DNA of 64,000 nucleotides from the NCBI GenBank assembly GCA_963777665.1, contig CAVZRJ010000001.1:558001-622000 (forward strand), read 5' to 3'. The stretch is from Bog-756 sp963777665. GTDB taxonomy: Bacteria > Actinomycetota > Acidimicrobiia > Acidimicrobiales > RAAP-2. Below the pieces are notes generated by a model. The model was not told where the DNA came from and did not search any database. It worked only from the letters and a program-made list of their open reading frames with translations. The position numbers were made by a program, and so were the translations under genes. This document shows, piece after piece, positions 55,931-64,000 of the stretch. The number at the start of each line of letters is the position of its first letter. Position 1 is the first letter of the stretch.

Positions 55931-57451
55931 TCAGTCGGCTGCCGGCGCGTCGGCCTCGGCGGCAGGTGCCTCGACAGGGGCCTCCGCAGCCGGAACCTCG
56001 ACAGCGGGAGCCTCTGCAGCCGGAGCCTCTGCAGCCGGAGCCTCGACAGCAGGGGCCTCTGTGGCAGGCGCAGGCGATGCGTCGGCCGATGCGGCTGCGC
56101 CGAGGTCCTCGGGTCCACCTTCCGGCGTGCCGTGCTCGGCCACGAAGTCCGCCCAGGCGGCCTGTGCCTCGGTCTCTGGGGTGAACTCGGCCTCGGCAGC
56201 GAACTCGAAGGGGCCGACGTAGTTGCCCTCGGCGTCATAGGCGTGCTCGCCGAATGCCTCTCGGTACTCCTCGGACACCTCGCCACCTTCGGCGGCCTGC
56301 TTGATCGAGAGGCTGATTCGCCGGCGCTGGAGGTCGATGTCGATGATCTTGACCCACAGCTCTTCGCCGGGTGTCACCACCTGCTCGGGCAGGTCGACAT
56401 GGTGACCGGCCATCTCCGAGATGTGGACCAGGCCCTCGATGCCATCGCCCACCTGGACGAACGAGCCGAACGGCACCAGCTTGGTGATCCGTCCGTAGAC
56501 GAGCTCGCCGACCTGGTGGGAGTTGGCGAACTCCTGCCAGGGGTCGGTCTGGGTGGCCTTGAGGGAGAGACTGATCCGTTCCTTGGAGAGGTCGACGTCG
56601 AGGACCTCGACCTCGATCTCGTCACCGACGGACACCACAGACGAGGGATGGTCGACGTGCTTCCACGAGAGCTCGGACACGTGGACGAGGCCGTCCATGC
56701 CCCCCAGGTCGACGAAGGCGCCGAAGTTGACGACCGAGGAGACCACTCCCTTGCGGCGCTCGCCTGGCTTGAGGTTGACCAGGAACTCCCCCCGCTGCTC
56801 CTTCTGGGTCTCCTCCAACCACGCACGGCGTGAGAGGACCACGTTGTTCCGGTTTCGGTCGAGCTCGATGATCTTTGCCTCGATGGTCCGGCCCACGTAG
56901 GGCTGGAGCTCGCGCACCCGGCGCAGCTCGACCAGAGATGCGGGGAGGAATCCGCGCAGCCCGATGTCGACGATCAGTCCGCCCTTGACCACCTCGATGA
57001 CCGGGCCGGTGACGACCTGATCGGCTTCCTTGAGCTTCTCGATGGTGCCCCAGGCGCGCTCGTACTGGGCCCGCTTCTTCGAGAGGATCAGACGACCCTC
57101 CTTGTCCTCCTTCTGGAGCACCAGGGCCTCGATCGCCTCCCCCAGCGTCACGATCTCCGACGGGTCGACGTCGTTCCGGATGGACAGCTCGCGGACCGGG
57201 ATCACGCCTTCGGACTTGAAGCCGATGTCGAGGAGGACCTCGTCCCGGTCGATCTTGACCACGGTGCCCTCGACGAGGTCACCGTCCTCGAACTCGACGA
57301 TGGTTCCGGCCATCGCCTCCTCGAGTGATGCGCCGTCGAGATCGTCCTCGGTCACAGGCCGGGGGATGTAGACCCCCTGCTCGTCGAAGTGGCCCATGGC
57401 CTCGGGAGACAGTAGATCCGTGCCGGCAGGCACGACGTGGGTATCGGTCAT
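55931..57451 (-). CDS. rpsA: 30S ribosomal protein S1
   Basis: 506 aa. Four S1 (OB-fold) domains at about residues 57-125, 143-210, 230-298 and 315-384, e.g. 'GDLVEGTVVKIDRDEVLLDI', 'GERRKGVVSSVVNFGAFVDL', 'GELVYGRITKLVPFGSFVQV'. Binds mRNA on the 30S subunit during initiation. After domain 4 comes an acidic linker and an 80-residue Ala/Pro/Glu tail with repeated 'AAEAPAVE' units, longer and more repetitive than usual. No Shine-Dalgarno is seen before ATG 57451. Located between polA and the importer operon; in mycobacteria coaE would follow. Confidence 0.96.
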   Translation of the reverse strand: MTDTHVVPAGTDLLSPEAMGHFDEQGVYIPRPVTEDDLDGASLEEAMAGTIVEFEDGDLVEGTVVKIDRDEVLLDIGFKSEGVIPVRELSIRNDVDPSEIVTLGEAIEALVLQKEDKEGRLILSKKRAQYERAWGTIEKLKEADQVVTGPVIEVVKGGLIVDIGLRGFLPASLVELRRVRELQPYVGRTIEAKIIELDRNRNNVVLSRRAWLEETQKEQRGEFLVNLKPGERRKGVVSSVVNFGAFVDLGGMDGLVHVSELSWKHVDHPSSVVSVGDEIEVEVLDVDLSKERISLSLKATQTDPWQEFANSHQVGELVYGRITKLVPFGSFVQVGDGIEGLVHISEMAGHHVDLPEQVVTPGEELWVKIIDIDLQRRRISLSIKQAAEGGEVSEEYREAFGEHAYDAEGNYVGPFEFAAEAEFTPETEAQAAWADFVAEHGTPEGGPEDLGAAASADASPAPATEAPAVEAPAAEAPAAEAPAVEVPAAEAPVEAPAAEADAPAAD

Positions 57452-57593
57452 GAAGGTAGGTAGCTCGCTTTCCGGACGGGTGCACCGGGCCCGAGGGATC
57501 GCCCTGCGGGAACGGCGGTGAAGACACGGGCCACTCCGATGTGGCCGGTCAGCAATGCTACTCCACCCGCCCCCAGGTCCGGTCGGCCACCGC

Positions 57594-60543
57594 TCAGCCT
57601 CCTTTGGCCTCCGCCCACGAGACGCCCCACGCCATGGCCACCTTCAACGGCACCGAGAGGTCGGCGGCGCCGGTCATGGCCTGCTCGGTGAGCGATGCCA
57701 CCGCTGCCTCCTCATCGGGTTCCACGTCGACCAGGACCTCGTCGTGGACCTGGAGGACCAGATCGGACCGCAGGTCGCCCGCCTCGAGCCCGGAGTCGAG
57801 ACGCACCAGAGCCACCTTGAACAGGTCGGCGGCCAATCCCTGGATCCCTGCGTTCCTGGCCTGGCGCTCGGCGGCCTGACGCACCTGGAAGTTGGTCGAG
57901 TGGAGGTCGGGCAACGGGCGTCGCCGTCCGAAGGCGGTGACCGTGTAGCCGCTCTCCCGCGCCTCGGCCACCGCACGGTCCATGTAGTCGTGGACCGACG
58001 GGAAGGCCTCGAAGAAGGCGGTCAGGATCCCCTGGGCCTCCTCCACCGGGACCGCCAGCCGCTGGGACAGGCCGTAGGCCTCCATGCCGTAGGCCAGTCC
58101 GTAGGAGACCATCTTGGCCGTCGACCGTTGCTCCTGGGTCACCTGGTCCCGGTCGACCCCGAAGACCCGCGCGGCGACTGTGCGGTGGATGTCCTCGCCG
58201 GCGGCGAATGCCGTGGTGAGCCCCGGGTCGCCGGAGAGGTCGGCGATGGCGCGGAGCTCGATCTGGTCGTAGTCGGCCACCAGCAGCCTGCGGCCGGCCG
58301 ACGGCACGAACGCCTGGCGGAACCGGCGTCCCTCCTCGGTGCGCACCGGGATGTTGTGCAGGTTGGGCCGGTCCGAGGAGAGCCTGCCCGTGCGGGCCAC
58401 GGTCTGGCGGAACGTGGCGTGGATACGGCCGTCGTCCGCCACTTCGTCTGCCAGGTTCTCGCCGTAGGTCGACCGGAGCTTCTCGACTTCGCGGTAGCGC
58501 AGCAGGACCTCGATGATCGGATGTTGGCCGCGGAGCAGCTCGAGCGTCCGGGCGTCGGTCGAGTAGCCGGTCTTGGTCTTCCGCACCGGGGCGAGCCCCA
58601 GTTGCTCGTAGAGGACCGACCGGAGCTGCGGGACCGAGTTCACGTTGAACGGTCCGCCCGCCAGCTCGTGCATGGCGGCCTCGAGCGTGCCGCACTCGTC
58701 CACCAGTCCCGCCGCGATCGAGCGGAGCACGTCCCGGTCGACGGGAACGCCGACCACCTCCATCCGAGCAAGGACACGGACCAGTGGGCGCTCCACGTCG
58801 ATGAAGAGCGCCTCCTCCCCGACCTCGGCCAGCTCGGTGAGCAGCGGCTCCCGCAGTCGGGCCAGTACGGCGACCGCCCGCACCAGCCCGAGGGCGGCCG
58901 CGTCCGGTCGGGTTGTCCCATCGGTGTCGTCGCCCGACTCCTCGGAAAGGTCCAGTGCGAAGCTGCCCTGCCCTTCTCCTGCTTCCCCGTCCCCCATGTC
59001 GAACCCGAGGTGCTCAGAGACCAGGTCGGCGAGGCGGTACTGGTCATTGGACGGATCGAGCAGGTAGGCGGCGACGGCCGTGTCGAAGGCGAGCTGTCGG
59101 ATGTCGACTCCGAGGGGCAGCAGCGACCGCATGAGCTCCTTGCAGTCGTGGGCCACGACACCAACCCCGCCCGGGCCGAGGCCTGCCGCCAGTGCGGCGA
59201 GGACGCCTTTGTCTGCGAGCAGCGGTCCACCTCCCCCGGCCGACCGGCCGAGATGGACCGACGACGGTCCTGTTGCATCGCCCGATCCGACCCCCGCTGT
59301 GGACGACGTGGTCTCGACGCCCAATGCCAGTGCGGTGAGGTCGGACCGACCCGGATCGCCCGACCACTCAGCGGCGAGGGCCACGTTCCCGGTGCCGGCA
59401 CGCGCCGTCTCGAACAGCGCCTCGAGGGCAATGACGGCAGCTGGGGCATCAGCTGGCGCCACCCACTGCGGGACGTCGAGCCAGCCGGGTCTGGCGAGCG
59501 CCTGGTCCACGCCGCCGTCGTCATCGGCGGGTCCGGGTCCGGGTCCGGGGCCGACCGGACCGGACCCGGGCGCCGGGTCGCCAAGCAGGCCGTCGGCCAT
59601 GACAGCCACAAACCGGGGCCACACAGTGCGGAGCTCGAGGTCGGCGAAGGTGAGGCGGGCCTTCTCGGTGTCCCAACCCCCGAGGGTCAGCTGCTCGACG
59701 TGGACGTCCAGGGGGACGTCGCGCACCAACGGGATCACTTCGGCGTTCAACCGCACCCGCTCCGCGTGGGACGCCAGATTCTCCCGCAGCTTCGGAGACG
59801 AGCGCGTCGAGGTGTGCAAAGAGCGCGTCGAGGGTGCCGTACTCGTTGATCAGCTTTGCCGCGGTCTTCTCGCCGACTCCGGGAACCCCGGGAAGGTTGT
59901 CCGATGGGTCGCCGCGCAGGGCGGCCAGCAACGGGTACTTGGTCGGTCGGACCCCGGTGCGCTCCTCGATGCCCGCTTCGTCATAGAGGGCGTAGTCGCT
60001 GACCCCGCGGCGGTTGTAGAGCACCTGGATGTATGGGTCTTCGACCAGTTGGAAGGAATCGCGGTCACCGGTCACGACGATGACCGGGTGACCCCGGTCG
60101 CGGGCCTCAGAGGCCAGCGTGGCCAGCACGTCATCGGCCTCGAATCCCTCGCACTCGATCACCGGGATGGCCAGGGACTCGAGGACCTGGCGGATCAACT
60201 CGAATTGCGGGAGGAGGTCTCCGGGCGTCTGGTCACGCCCCGCCTTGTAGTCCTCGACGATCTCATCCCGGAACGTGTCGCCGGGGAGGTCGAAGGCGAC
60301 AGCCAGGCCGCGGGGACGGTGGTCGCGCACGAGGTTCACCACCATCGAGGTGAAGCCGTGGACGGCATTGGTCACCACCCCGGACGTGGTGACCAGGGTG
60401 TCCGGGAGCGCGAAGTAGGCCCGGAAGGCGAGGGACATCCCGTCGAGCAGGAGCAACGGGCGCTCCAGGGTCGCGCCGGGGACAGCAGGGGTGGATGCCG
60501 GGTTGCCGGCCGTTGCAGATGTTCCCGATCCTCTTGCGGGCAT
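57594..60543 (-). CDS. polA: DNA polymerase I, interrupted by a one-base frame break
   Basis: The N-terminal 5'-nuclease domain starts at 60543 (MPARGSGTSATAG) with 'LLLLDGMSLAFRAYFALPDT', 'VAFDLPGDTFRDEIVEDYKA', 'VVTGDRDSFQLV' and the H3TH 'DNLPGVPGVGEKTAAKLINE'. At about 59800, after 'YGTLDALFAHLDA', the frame shifts by one surplus base and continues 'SPKLRENLASHAERVRLNAE'. The 3'-5' exonuclease-like domain lacks clear catalytic Asp/Glu motifs, as in other actinobacteria. The polymerase motifs are intact: A 'LLVADYDQIELRAIADLSGD', B 'RSTAKMVSYGLAYGMEAYGL', C 'LVLQVHDEVLVDV'. Repaired length is 982 aa. As polA is normally retained, a consensus error is plausible. Confidence 0.92.
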
Positions 60544-60562
60544 GGCGGTCGCTCGGCCCGAA

Positions 60563-61177
60563 CTAGGGGACGAGGGTTCCCTCGAGGACCTGACGGGCCA
60601 CGTCGACCATCCGGGACCGGGTCCCCATGGCGGTCTTCTGGATGAAGCCGAAGGCGTCGGCCTCGGAGAGTCCGGAGCGTTCCATGAGGACCGCCTTGGC
60701 ACCGTCGACGAGGCGTCGGGTCTCGAGCTTGTTCTCGGCCATTCCCTGCTGAGCGACGATCCCGTCGCTGACCGCCTGGCGAGCTTCGGCATCGATGGCC
60801 CACTCCTGCTCGCAGCGGGCTACGGCCTGGTCGATGGCGGGGATGAGCTCGATCCGTTGAAAGGGTTTGACGAGATAGGCGACAACCCCCGCGTCGCGGG
60901 CCTCGTCGATGAGGTTCCGCTGGCTGAACGCGGTCAGGATCAACACCGCCACCCGCAGGTCGAGGTCGCGGATGGCCCGGGCAGCCGCGAGGCCGTCTGC
61001 CCCCGGCATCTTGACATCGAGGATCACCAGATCCGGCTCGTGCTGGCGGACCAACTCGACTGCGTCGTCCCCACGGCCGGTCTCCCCCACCACGTCGTAC
61101 CCCTCGTCGAGCAGGATCTCCTTGAGATCCAACCGGATGATCGCCTCGTCCTCTGCGATGACCACACGCCTGGTCAT
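60563..61177 (-). CDS. pdtaR: ANTAR-domain response regulator (PdtaR-like)
   Basis: 204 aa from ATG 61177. Receiver domain residues 1-120: acidic pair in 'VVIAEDEAIIRLDL', phosphoacceptor Asp54 in 'LVILDVKMPGADG', Lys104 in 'AYLVKPF'. C-terminal ANTAR RNA-binding domain (about 125-180): 'LETRRLVDGAKAVLMERSGL' and 'SEADAFGFIQKTAMGTRSRM'. ANTAR regulators act by antitermination at dual-hairpin RNAs. In mycobacteria the orthologue is Rv1626, close to polA, rpsA and coaE, the same neighbourhood. A cognate kinase (PdtaS type) is not in the window. 19 bp upstream of polA. Confidence 0.93.
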   Translation of the reverse strand: MTRRVVIAEDEAIIRLDLKEILLDEGYDVVGETGRGDDAVELVRQHEPDLVILDVKMPGADGLAAARAIRDLDLRVAVLILTAFSQRNLIDEARDAGVVAYLVKPFQRIELIPAIDQAVARCEQEWAIDAEARQAVSDGIVAQQGMAENKLETRRLVDGAKAVLMERSGLSEADAFGFIQKTAMGTRSRMVDVARQVLEGTLVP

Positions 61178-61302
61178 GATGTCTCGACTCCTTGCTGTGG
61201 GGGGATGCCCTGCACCGGAGAGGGCGCCGGGCACACGTCGTGTGCCGAACGGACTACTGCGTCCGCCTTCGTCATCTGCCCCATCCCGGCGGGAATGGGT
61301 TC

Positions 61303-61597
61303 TCAACCCTGGCCGATCGCCAGCCGACCCAGGAGATCGTCCTGTCGCTGCTCGAGTTCGGCGATCTGCTTGACCAGGGCCTCGCGGGTGCGGAGCAGGG
61401 CGGTCGCATGGCGACTGGCCTCGTCGTGTTCCTTGGCGGCAACCGGCGTCTCGGCGACCAGGGCCCGCAGCCGTGTGTCGTCGGCGATCTCGGTGACCAC
61501 CACCAACTGCTCGTCGAGTACCGCCAGCTCGCTCCGCGCGCGCACCAGCCGCTCGTGGGCGTCGGTCAACCGTCGCTCGATCATGGTCCGATGCATG
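61303..61597 (-). CDS. Small coiled-coil protein
   Basis: About 97 aa from ATG 61597 (MHRTMIERRL) or 93 aa from 61585. The whole sequence is a charged heptad-rich helix: 'LTDAHERLVRARSELAVLDE', 'QLVVVTEIADDTRLRALVAE', 'ALVKQIAELEQRQDDLLGRL'. No domain recognised. It lies 125 bp upstream of pdtaR on the same strand and may be cotranscribed; the position suggests a regulator partner or structural role, but function is unknown. Confidence 0.6.
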
Positions 61598-61694
61598 GGA
61601 GGGCAATTGTACGCATCAGCGGGACCCACCCACACTGCGGTGCCCAGAGGCGGTCCGCTGGCCGCCGGGTCCGGGCACCGGTGCCTGGTCGGTC

Positions 61695-62966
61695 TCAACG
61701 ACCAGGCACCATGAGGTCCAGTCGACGCACACACCGCCGGACGAGCAGATCTGTGTCGGGAGCCGGGCCCATGCCGGGCACGGTCGGCACTCGGACCGCG
61801 AGTGCGCCGTCCTCCGGGCGCCGGAACAGTGCCGGTGGCGCCACCAGATCCTCGGCCAGGTACCTCGAGGCCGGGTTCAGGTCCCCCGGCCAACTGAACC
61901 CGGGGAGCGCGGCCAACGCAACGTTCACGCCGCGTGCGTAGCCGGATTCGAACATGCCCCCGAGCCAGAGCCGGGTCGCCGAGGCCCTGCACCACTCGAT
62001 GGTCCCGAGCGCAGCGGCCACCCCGCCGAGGCGGGCGGGTTTGAGGCACACCACCGAGCACGCGCCGGCGGTCACCGCCTCGACGATGCGCGACGGATCG
62101 TCGAGGTCCTCGTCCAGGCAGATCGGCGTCGCAAGCCGCCGAGCCAACCTGGCGTGCGCCTCGAGGTCGCCCGGGGCGAGCGGCTGCTCGATGCAGAGCA
62201 GCGGGTACCGGTCGAGACCGGACAGATGGTCTGCGTCCTCCTCGCGGTATGAGCCGTTCGCGTCGACCTGGATCAGGAGCGGCGCCGGATCACCCGTGGA
62301 CGCACCGGACGACGCCCTCGCGGCGAGTGTCGCCACGGCCGCCACCGGCGCGAGGTCCCATCCGGGTCCGATCTTGAGCTTCACCCTCGCGTACCCCTCA
62401 TCGGCCAGCGCGGTGACCTCCTCCTTCAGATCGTCCACGGAACGGTGGGTCCCGACCACGGCCCCGACCGGCACGCTCCGTCCGGAGACACCGAGCAGAT
62501 CGGCGAAGGAACGACCTTCGGCCCGGAGGTGGGCGTCGACGACCGCCATCTCGAGCGCGGCGAATGCCATCGGCTCGCTGCCGTCGGTGCCCGGAAGGTC
62601 GGCGAGCGCCGCCACAGCGGGCAGGATCCCGCCCGCGCTCGCCACCCGGGTCACGAGAGCAGGCAGCAGTGAGCGTCCGAGGACGTCGAACGCGCTGACG
62701 ACGTCTTCGTTGTGGTACGTGGTGTCGCCGAGTGCCGCGCACTCTCCCCATCCGTCGACTGCGCGTCCGTCTCTCCGGCACCCGAGCCGGACGAGGAGCA
62801 GGGGGCGGCGGCTATGGGTGCTGACCGCAGTCGCGACTGGATGCCGGAACGGCAGATCCACCCACCAGAGCTCTGCCGAGTCCAGGGTCACCGCCCCGCC
62901 GGTGCCGAGTGCGGCCCATGCTGCGGACGGTGCGTCGGTCCGCTCCCCGGGGCCGGCGGCATCCAT
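61695..62966 (-). CDS. menC: o-Succinylbenzoate synthase-like enolase-superfamily enzyme
   Basis: 423 aa. Dehydrates SHCHC to o-succinylbenzoate in menaquinone synthesis. Enolase-superfamily barrel: N-terminal capping domain 'VDLPFRHPVATAVSTHSRRP', catalytic Lys in 'YARVKLKIGPGWDL', metal ligands in 'LIQVDANGSY', 'LLCIEQPL' and 'ICLDEDLDDP', second catalytic Lys in 'SVVCLKPARLGG', and the C-terminal 'GMFESGYARGVNVALAALPG' with 'WPGDLNPASRYLAEDLV', characteristic of OSBS. Racemases of the same clade (NSAR) share these motifs, so dual function cannot be excluded. No other men gene is nearby. Confidence 0.87.
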   Translation of the reverse strand: MDAAGPGERTDAPSAAWAALGTGGAVTLDSAELWWVDLPFRHPVATAVSTHSRRPLLLVRLGCRRDGRAVDGWGECAALGDTTYHNEDVVSAFDVLGRSLLPALVTRVASAGGILPAVAALADLPGTDGSEPMAFAALEMAVVDAHLRAEGRSFADLLGVSGRSVPVGAVVGTHRSVDDLKEEVTALADEGYARVKLKIGPGWDLAPVAAVATLAARASSGASTGDPAPLLIQVDANGSYREEDADHLSGLDRYPLLCIEQPLAPGDLEAHARLARRLATPICLDEDLDDPSRIVEAVTAGACSVVCLKPARLGGVAAALGTIEWCRASATRLWLGGMFESGYARGVNVALAALPGFSWPGDLNPASRYLAEDLVAPPALFRRPEDGALAVRVPTVPGMGPAPDTDLLVRRCVRRLDLMVPGR

Positions 62967-63004
62967 GACAGGAGCCTACGGTCCGCGACGAGCGGCTTCC
63001 GACG

Positions 63005-63150
63005 ATTCGGGCGGTAGCGGGTCGGCCCCTGGCCTTGGGGTCCCCCGTTTGAACCGGACATGCGGGTCCCCATCCGGTTCACCCGAGCTGCGCCCTCAGC
63101 GGGCGCGACCGGGAAGGATTTGCACCTCCTCGCTCCTGGAGTCGCCAGAA
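63005..63150 (-). ncRNA. Possible group II intron remnant (domain V-like hairpin)
   Basis: On the minus strand the arms TGAACCGGA (63081-63073) and TCCGGTTCA (63058-63050) form a 9-bp stem. The 3' arm sits in CCCGCATGTCCGGTTC, the usual 3' half of group II intron domain V, including a TG/CG-type bulge, followed by AAACGGGGG. The 5' half lacks about four bases expected around a GAAA loop. Upstream (63129-63112) GGAGGTGCAAATCCTTCC resembles the conserved domain I 'GTGCAAATCC' hairpin. No reverse transcriptase is present. This would be a degenerate, ORF-less remnant; the assignment is tentative. Confidence 0.35.
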
Positions 63151-63161
63151 GCACTGCGCGA

Positions 63162-63193
63162 AGGGGCCCCGGCTGAATTGCCGGGGCCTCCTT
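63162..63193 (-). terminator. Hairpin terminator downstream of the secreted-protein gene
   Basis: GGCCCCGGC (63165-63173) and GCCGGGGCC (63180-63188) form a perfect 9-bp stem with loop TGAATT. It lies about 40 bp after the stop at 63230 in the direction of that gene. Confidence 0.65.
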
Positions 63194-63229
63194 CGTCGTA
63201 CGTCAACTGCCTGTTGTCAGCTGCAGGGC

Positions 63230-63721
63230 TTAAACGGTGAAATTCCCCATGTTGACGACCTTGATGGTATTCGGAGCCACGGTGTGCTTGTAAACGCAGG
63301 CGTAACCAGCAAACACTCCACCGCGCATCCCGATGGCCGTGCCGCCGGCCGTACCGGTGTTCACATGACCCGACTCGTGATACTTGGCGACCTTCGTGTA
63401 ACCCGTGAGTGCCGCGCAGTTATTGGTCACCGAAGCGTACGTGTAGGTCGTCTTCGAGGTCTTGCCGCTTCCCCACGTGACGGTCTTCGTAGAGACGACG
63501 TTCGTACCGTGGGCCGGAGCAACTCCGGCGTCTGCAGCGATCGCGCCCGAGCCGGTGCACCCGGTCAGGGTCTGACTTGTGATGCCACCGGTGAGATGCG
63601 TACAGGTCACGGTGAGAGGCGTTGCAGATGCGACGCCACTGGATAGAGCCACCCCCGCGATCGATGCGGATGCTGCCATCGCGGCGCAGACCAGAAGTCG
63701 GATTGATGCATGACGTCGCAT
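63230..63721 (-). CDS. Small secreted protein, paralogue of the fragment at 1066-1407
   Basis: 163 aa from ATG 63721 with AAAGGGGGG upstream. Sec signal peptide 'MRRHASIRLLVCAAMAASAS' with cleavage expected at 'VASA-TP'. The mature domain is Thr/Ser/Gly-rich with Cys in 'TVTCTHLTGG', 'TLTGCTGSGA', 'TNNCAALTGY' and 'GYACVYKH', likely forming two disulfides in a beta-rich fold. Extracellular; no known family recognised. A truncated paralogue with the same 'ASATPLT...C..LTG' start is at the left end of the window. The upstream 279 bp (63722-64000) show no further gene. Confidence 0.7.
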   Translation of the reverse strand: MRRHASIRLLVCAAMAASASIAGVALSSGVASATPLTVTCTHLTGGITSQTLTGCTGSGAIAADAGVAPAHGTNVVSTKTVTWGSGKTSKTTYTYASVTNNCAALTGYTKVAKYHESGHVNTGTAGGTAIGMRGGVFAGYACVYKHTVAPNTIKVVNMGNFTV

Positions 63722-64000
63722 AAAGCCCCCCCTTTGGGAATTTATGGAATGGAACCGATTTGGCCCACTCGCTGGTGTCGTCGCAAAACTGTACCTGTTC
63801 GGTGTCGTGCCTGCTTGCGATGCTCGACTGCTGTCGGCTCGGACGTCTCGCTCTCCGTTGCAGCTGATCCCTTCCACATGCGCGCGTGTGACGGAATGCT
63901 GACGCGGTCAACGAACTCGCAGCGGCAGTACATTACTCATCAGTCACAACCGAACCTCTCGTCAATATTGGGGTCTCCTTTGGACCGGCCGCACCTCCTC

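Noticed and set aside
63111..63129. tRNA T-arm suggested by GTGCAAATCC
   Set aside because: The T-loop does not match TTCRANY, and no acceptor, D or anticodon arm can be folded around it.

Overview
The window is high-GC DNA from an actinobacterium. It carries the actinobacterial gene orders uvrC-rapZ-yvcK-gap-pgk-tpiA-secG and pdtaR-polA-rpsA-coaE-uvrB-uvrA. It also has an ANTAR response regulator, a menaquinone-pathway menC, an AftD-type arabinofuranosyltransferase and many ATGA/GTGA-coupled operons. An Acidimicrobiia-like lineage is my best guess, but that is inference from gene content only.

Left arm (1-9,237): accessory DNA. It opens with the 3' part of an IS1634/IS4-type transposase, followed by two gene remnants: a signal-peptide-truncated small secreted protein and a DUF1214-like tail. 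A glycan/small-molecule stretch follows, with a GH1 glycosidase, a phytanoyl-CoA dioxygenase (PhyH) homologue, an intact IS630-family element inserted at TA inside a second PhyH-like gene, and a GH38 alpha-mannosidase.

Integrated element (9,238-19,963): a compact element of about 10.7 kb abutting tRNA-Leu(GAG). Its minus-strand operon runs from an XRE-type regulator through primase, a RepA-like ATPase, two phage tail-like proteins, two lipoproteins and several Cys-rich/zinc-ribbon proteins. A divergent plus-strand pair encodes a helix-turn-helix protein and a large serine recombinase. A 12-bp direct repeat is found at its left edge and in the tRNA 3' end. Joining the two ends in silico extends the recombinase frame to a stop that coincides with the stop of the leftmost element gene. 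No capsid, portal or terminase large subunit is visible.

Core (19,953-49,840): tRNA-Leu, an oligopeptide-type binding protein, secG, tpiA, pgk, gap, yvcK, rapZ and uvrC run leftward; whiA, which lies next to yvcK in Streptomyces and Mycobacterium, is absent here. nadA runs rightward and is convergent with uvrA, with both stop codons in one hairpin. uvrB, coaE and a methyltransferase follow. Then comes a cell-surface glycan cluster: aftD, GT4, a flippase, an FAD amino-oxidase-like protein, a PIG-V-like mannosyltransferase and a PMT/GT39 transferase.

Right arm (49,943-64,000): a complete Dpp/Opp-type ABC importer operon, rpsA, polA, pdtaR, a small coiled-coil protein, menC, a candidate group II intron remnant, and a secreted protein paralogous to the fragment at the left end.

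Quality note: single-base frame breaks occur in gap, polA, the PIG-V gene and most genes of the integrated element. Nearly all are repaired by one base and then give proper family C-termini or ATGA junctions, so many may be consensus errors. Their density is far higher inside the element than outside it.
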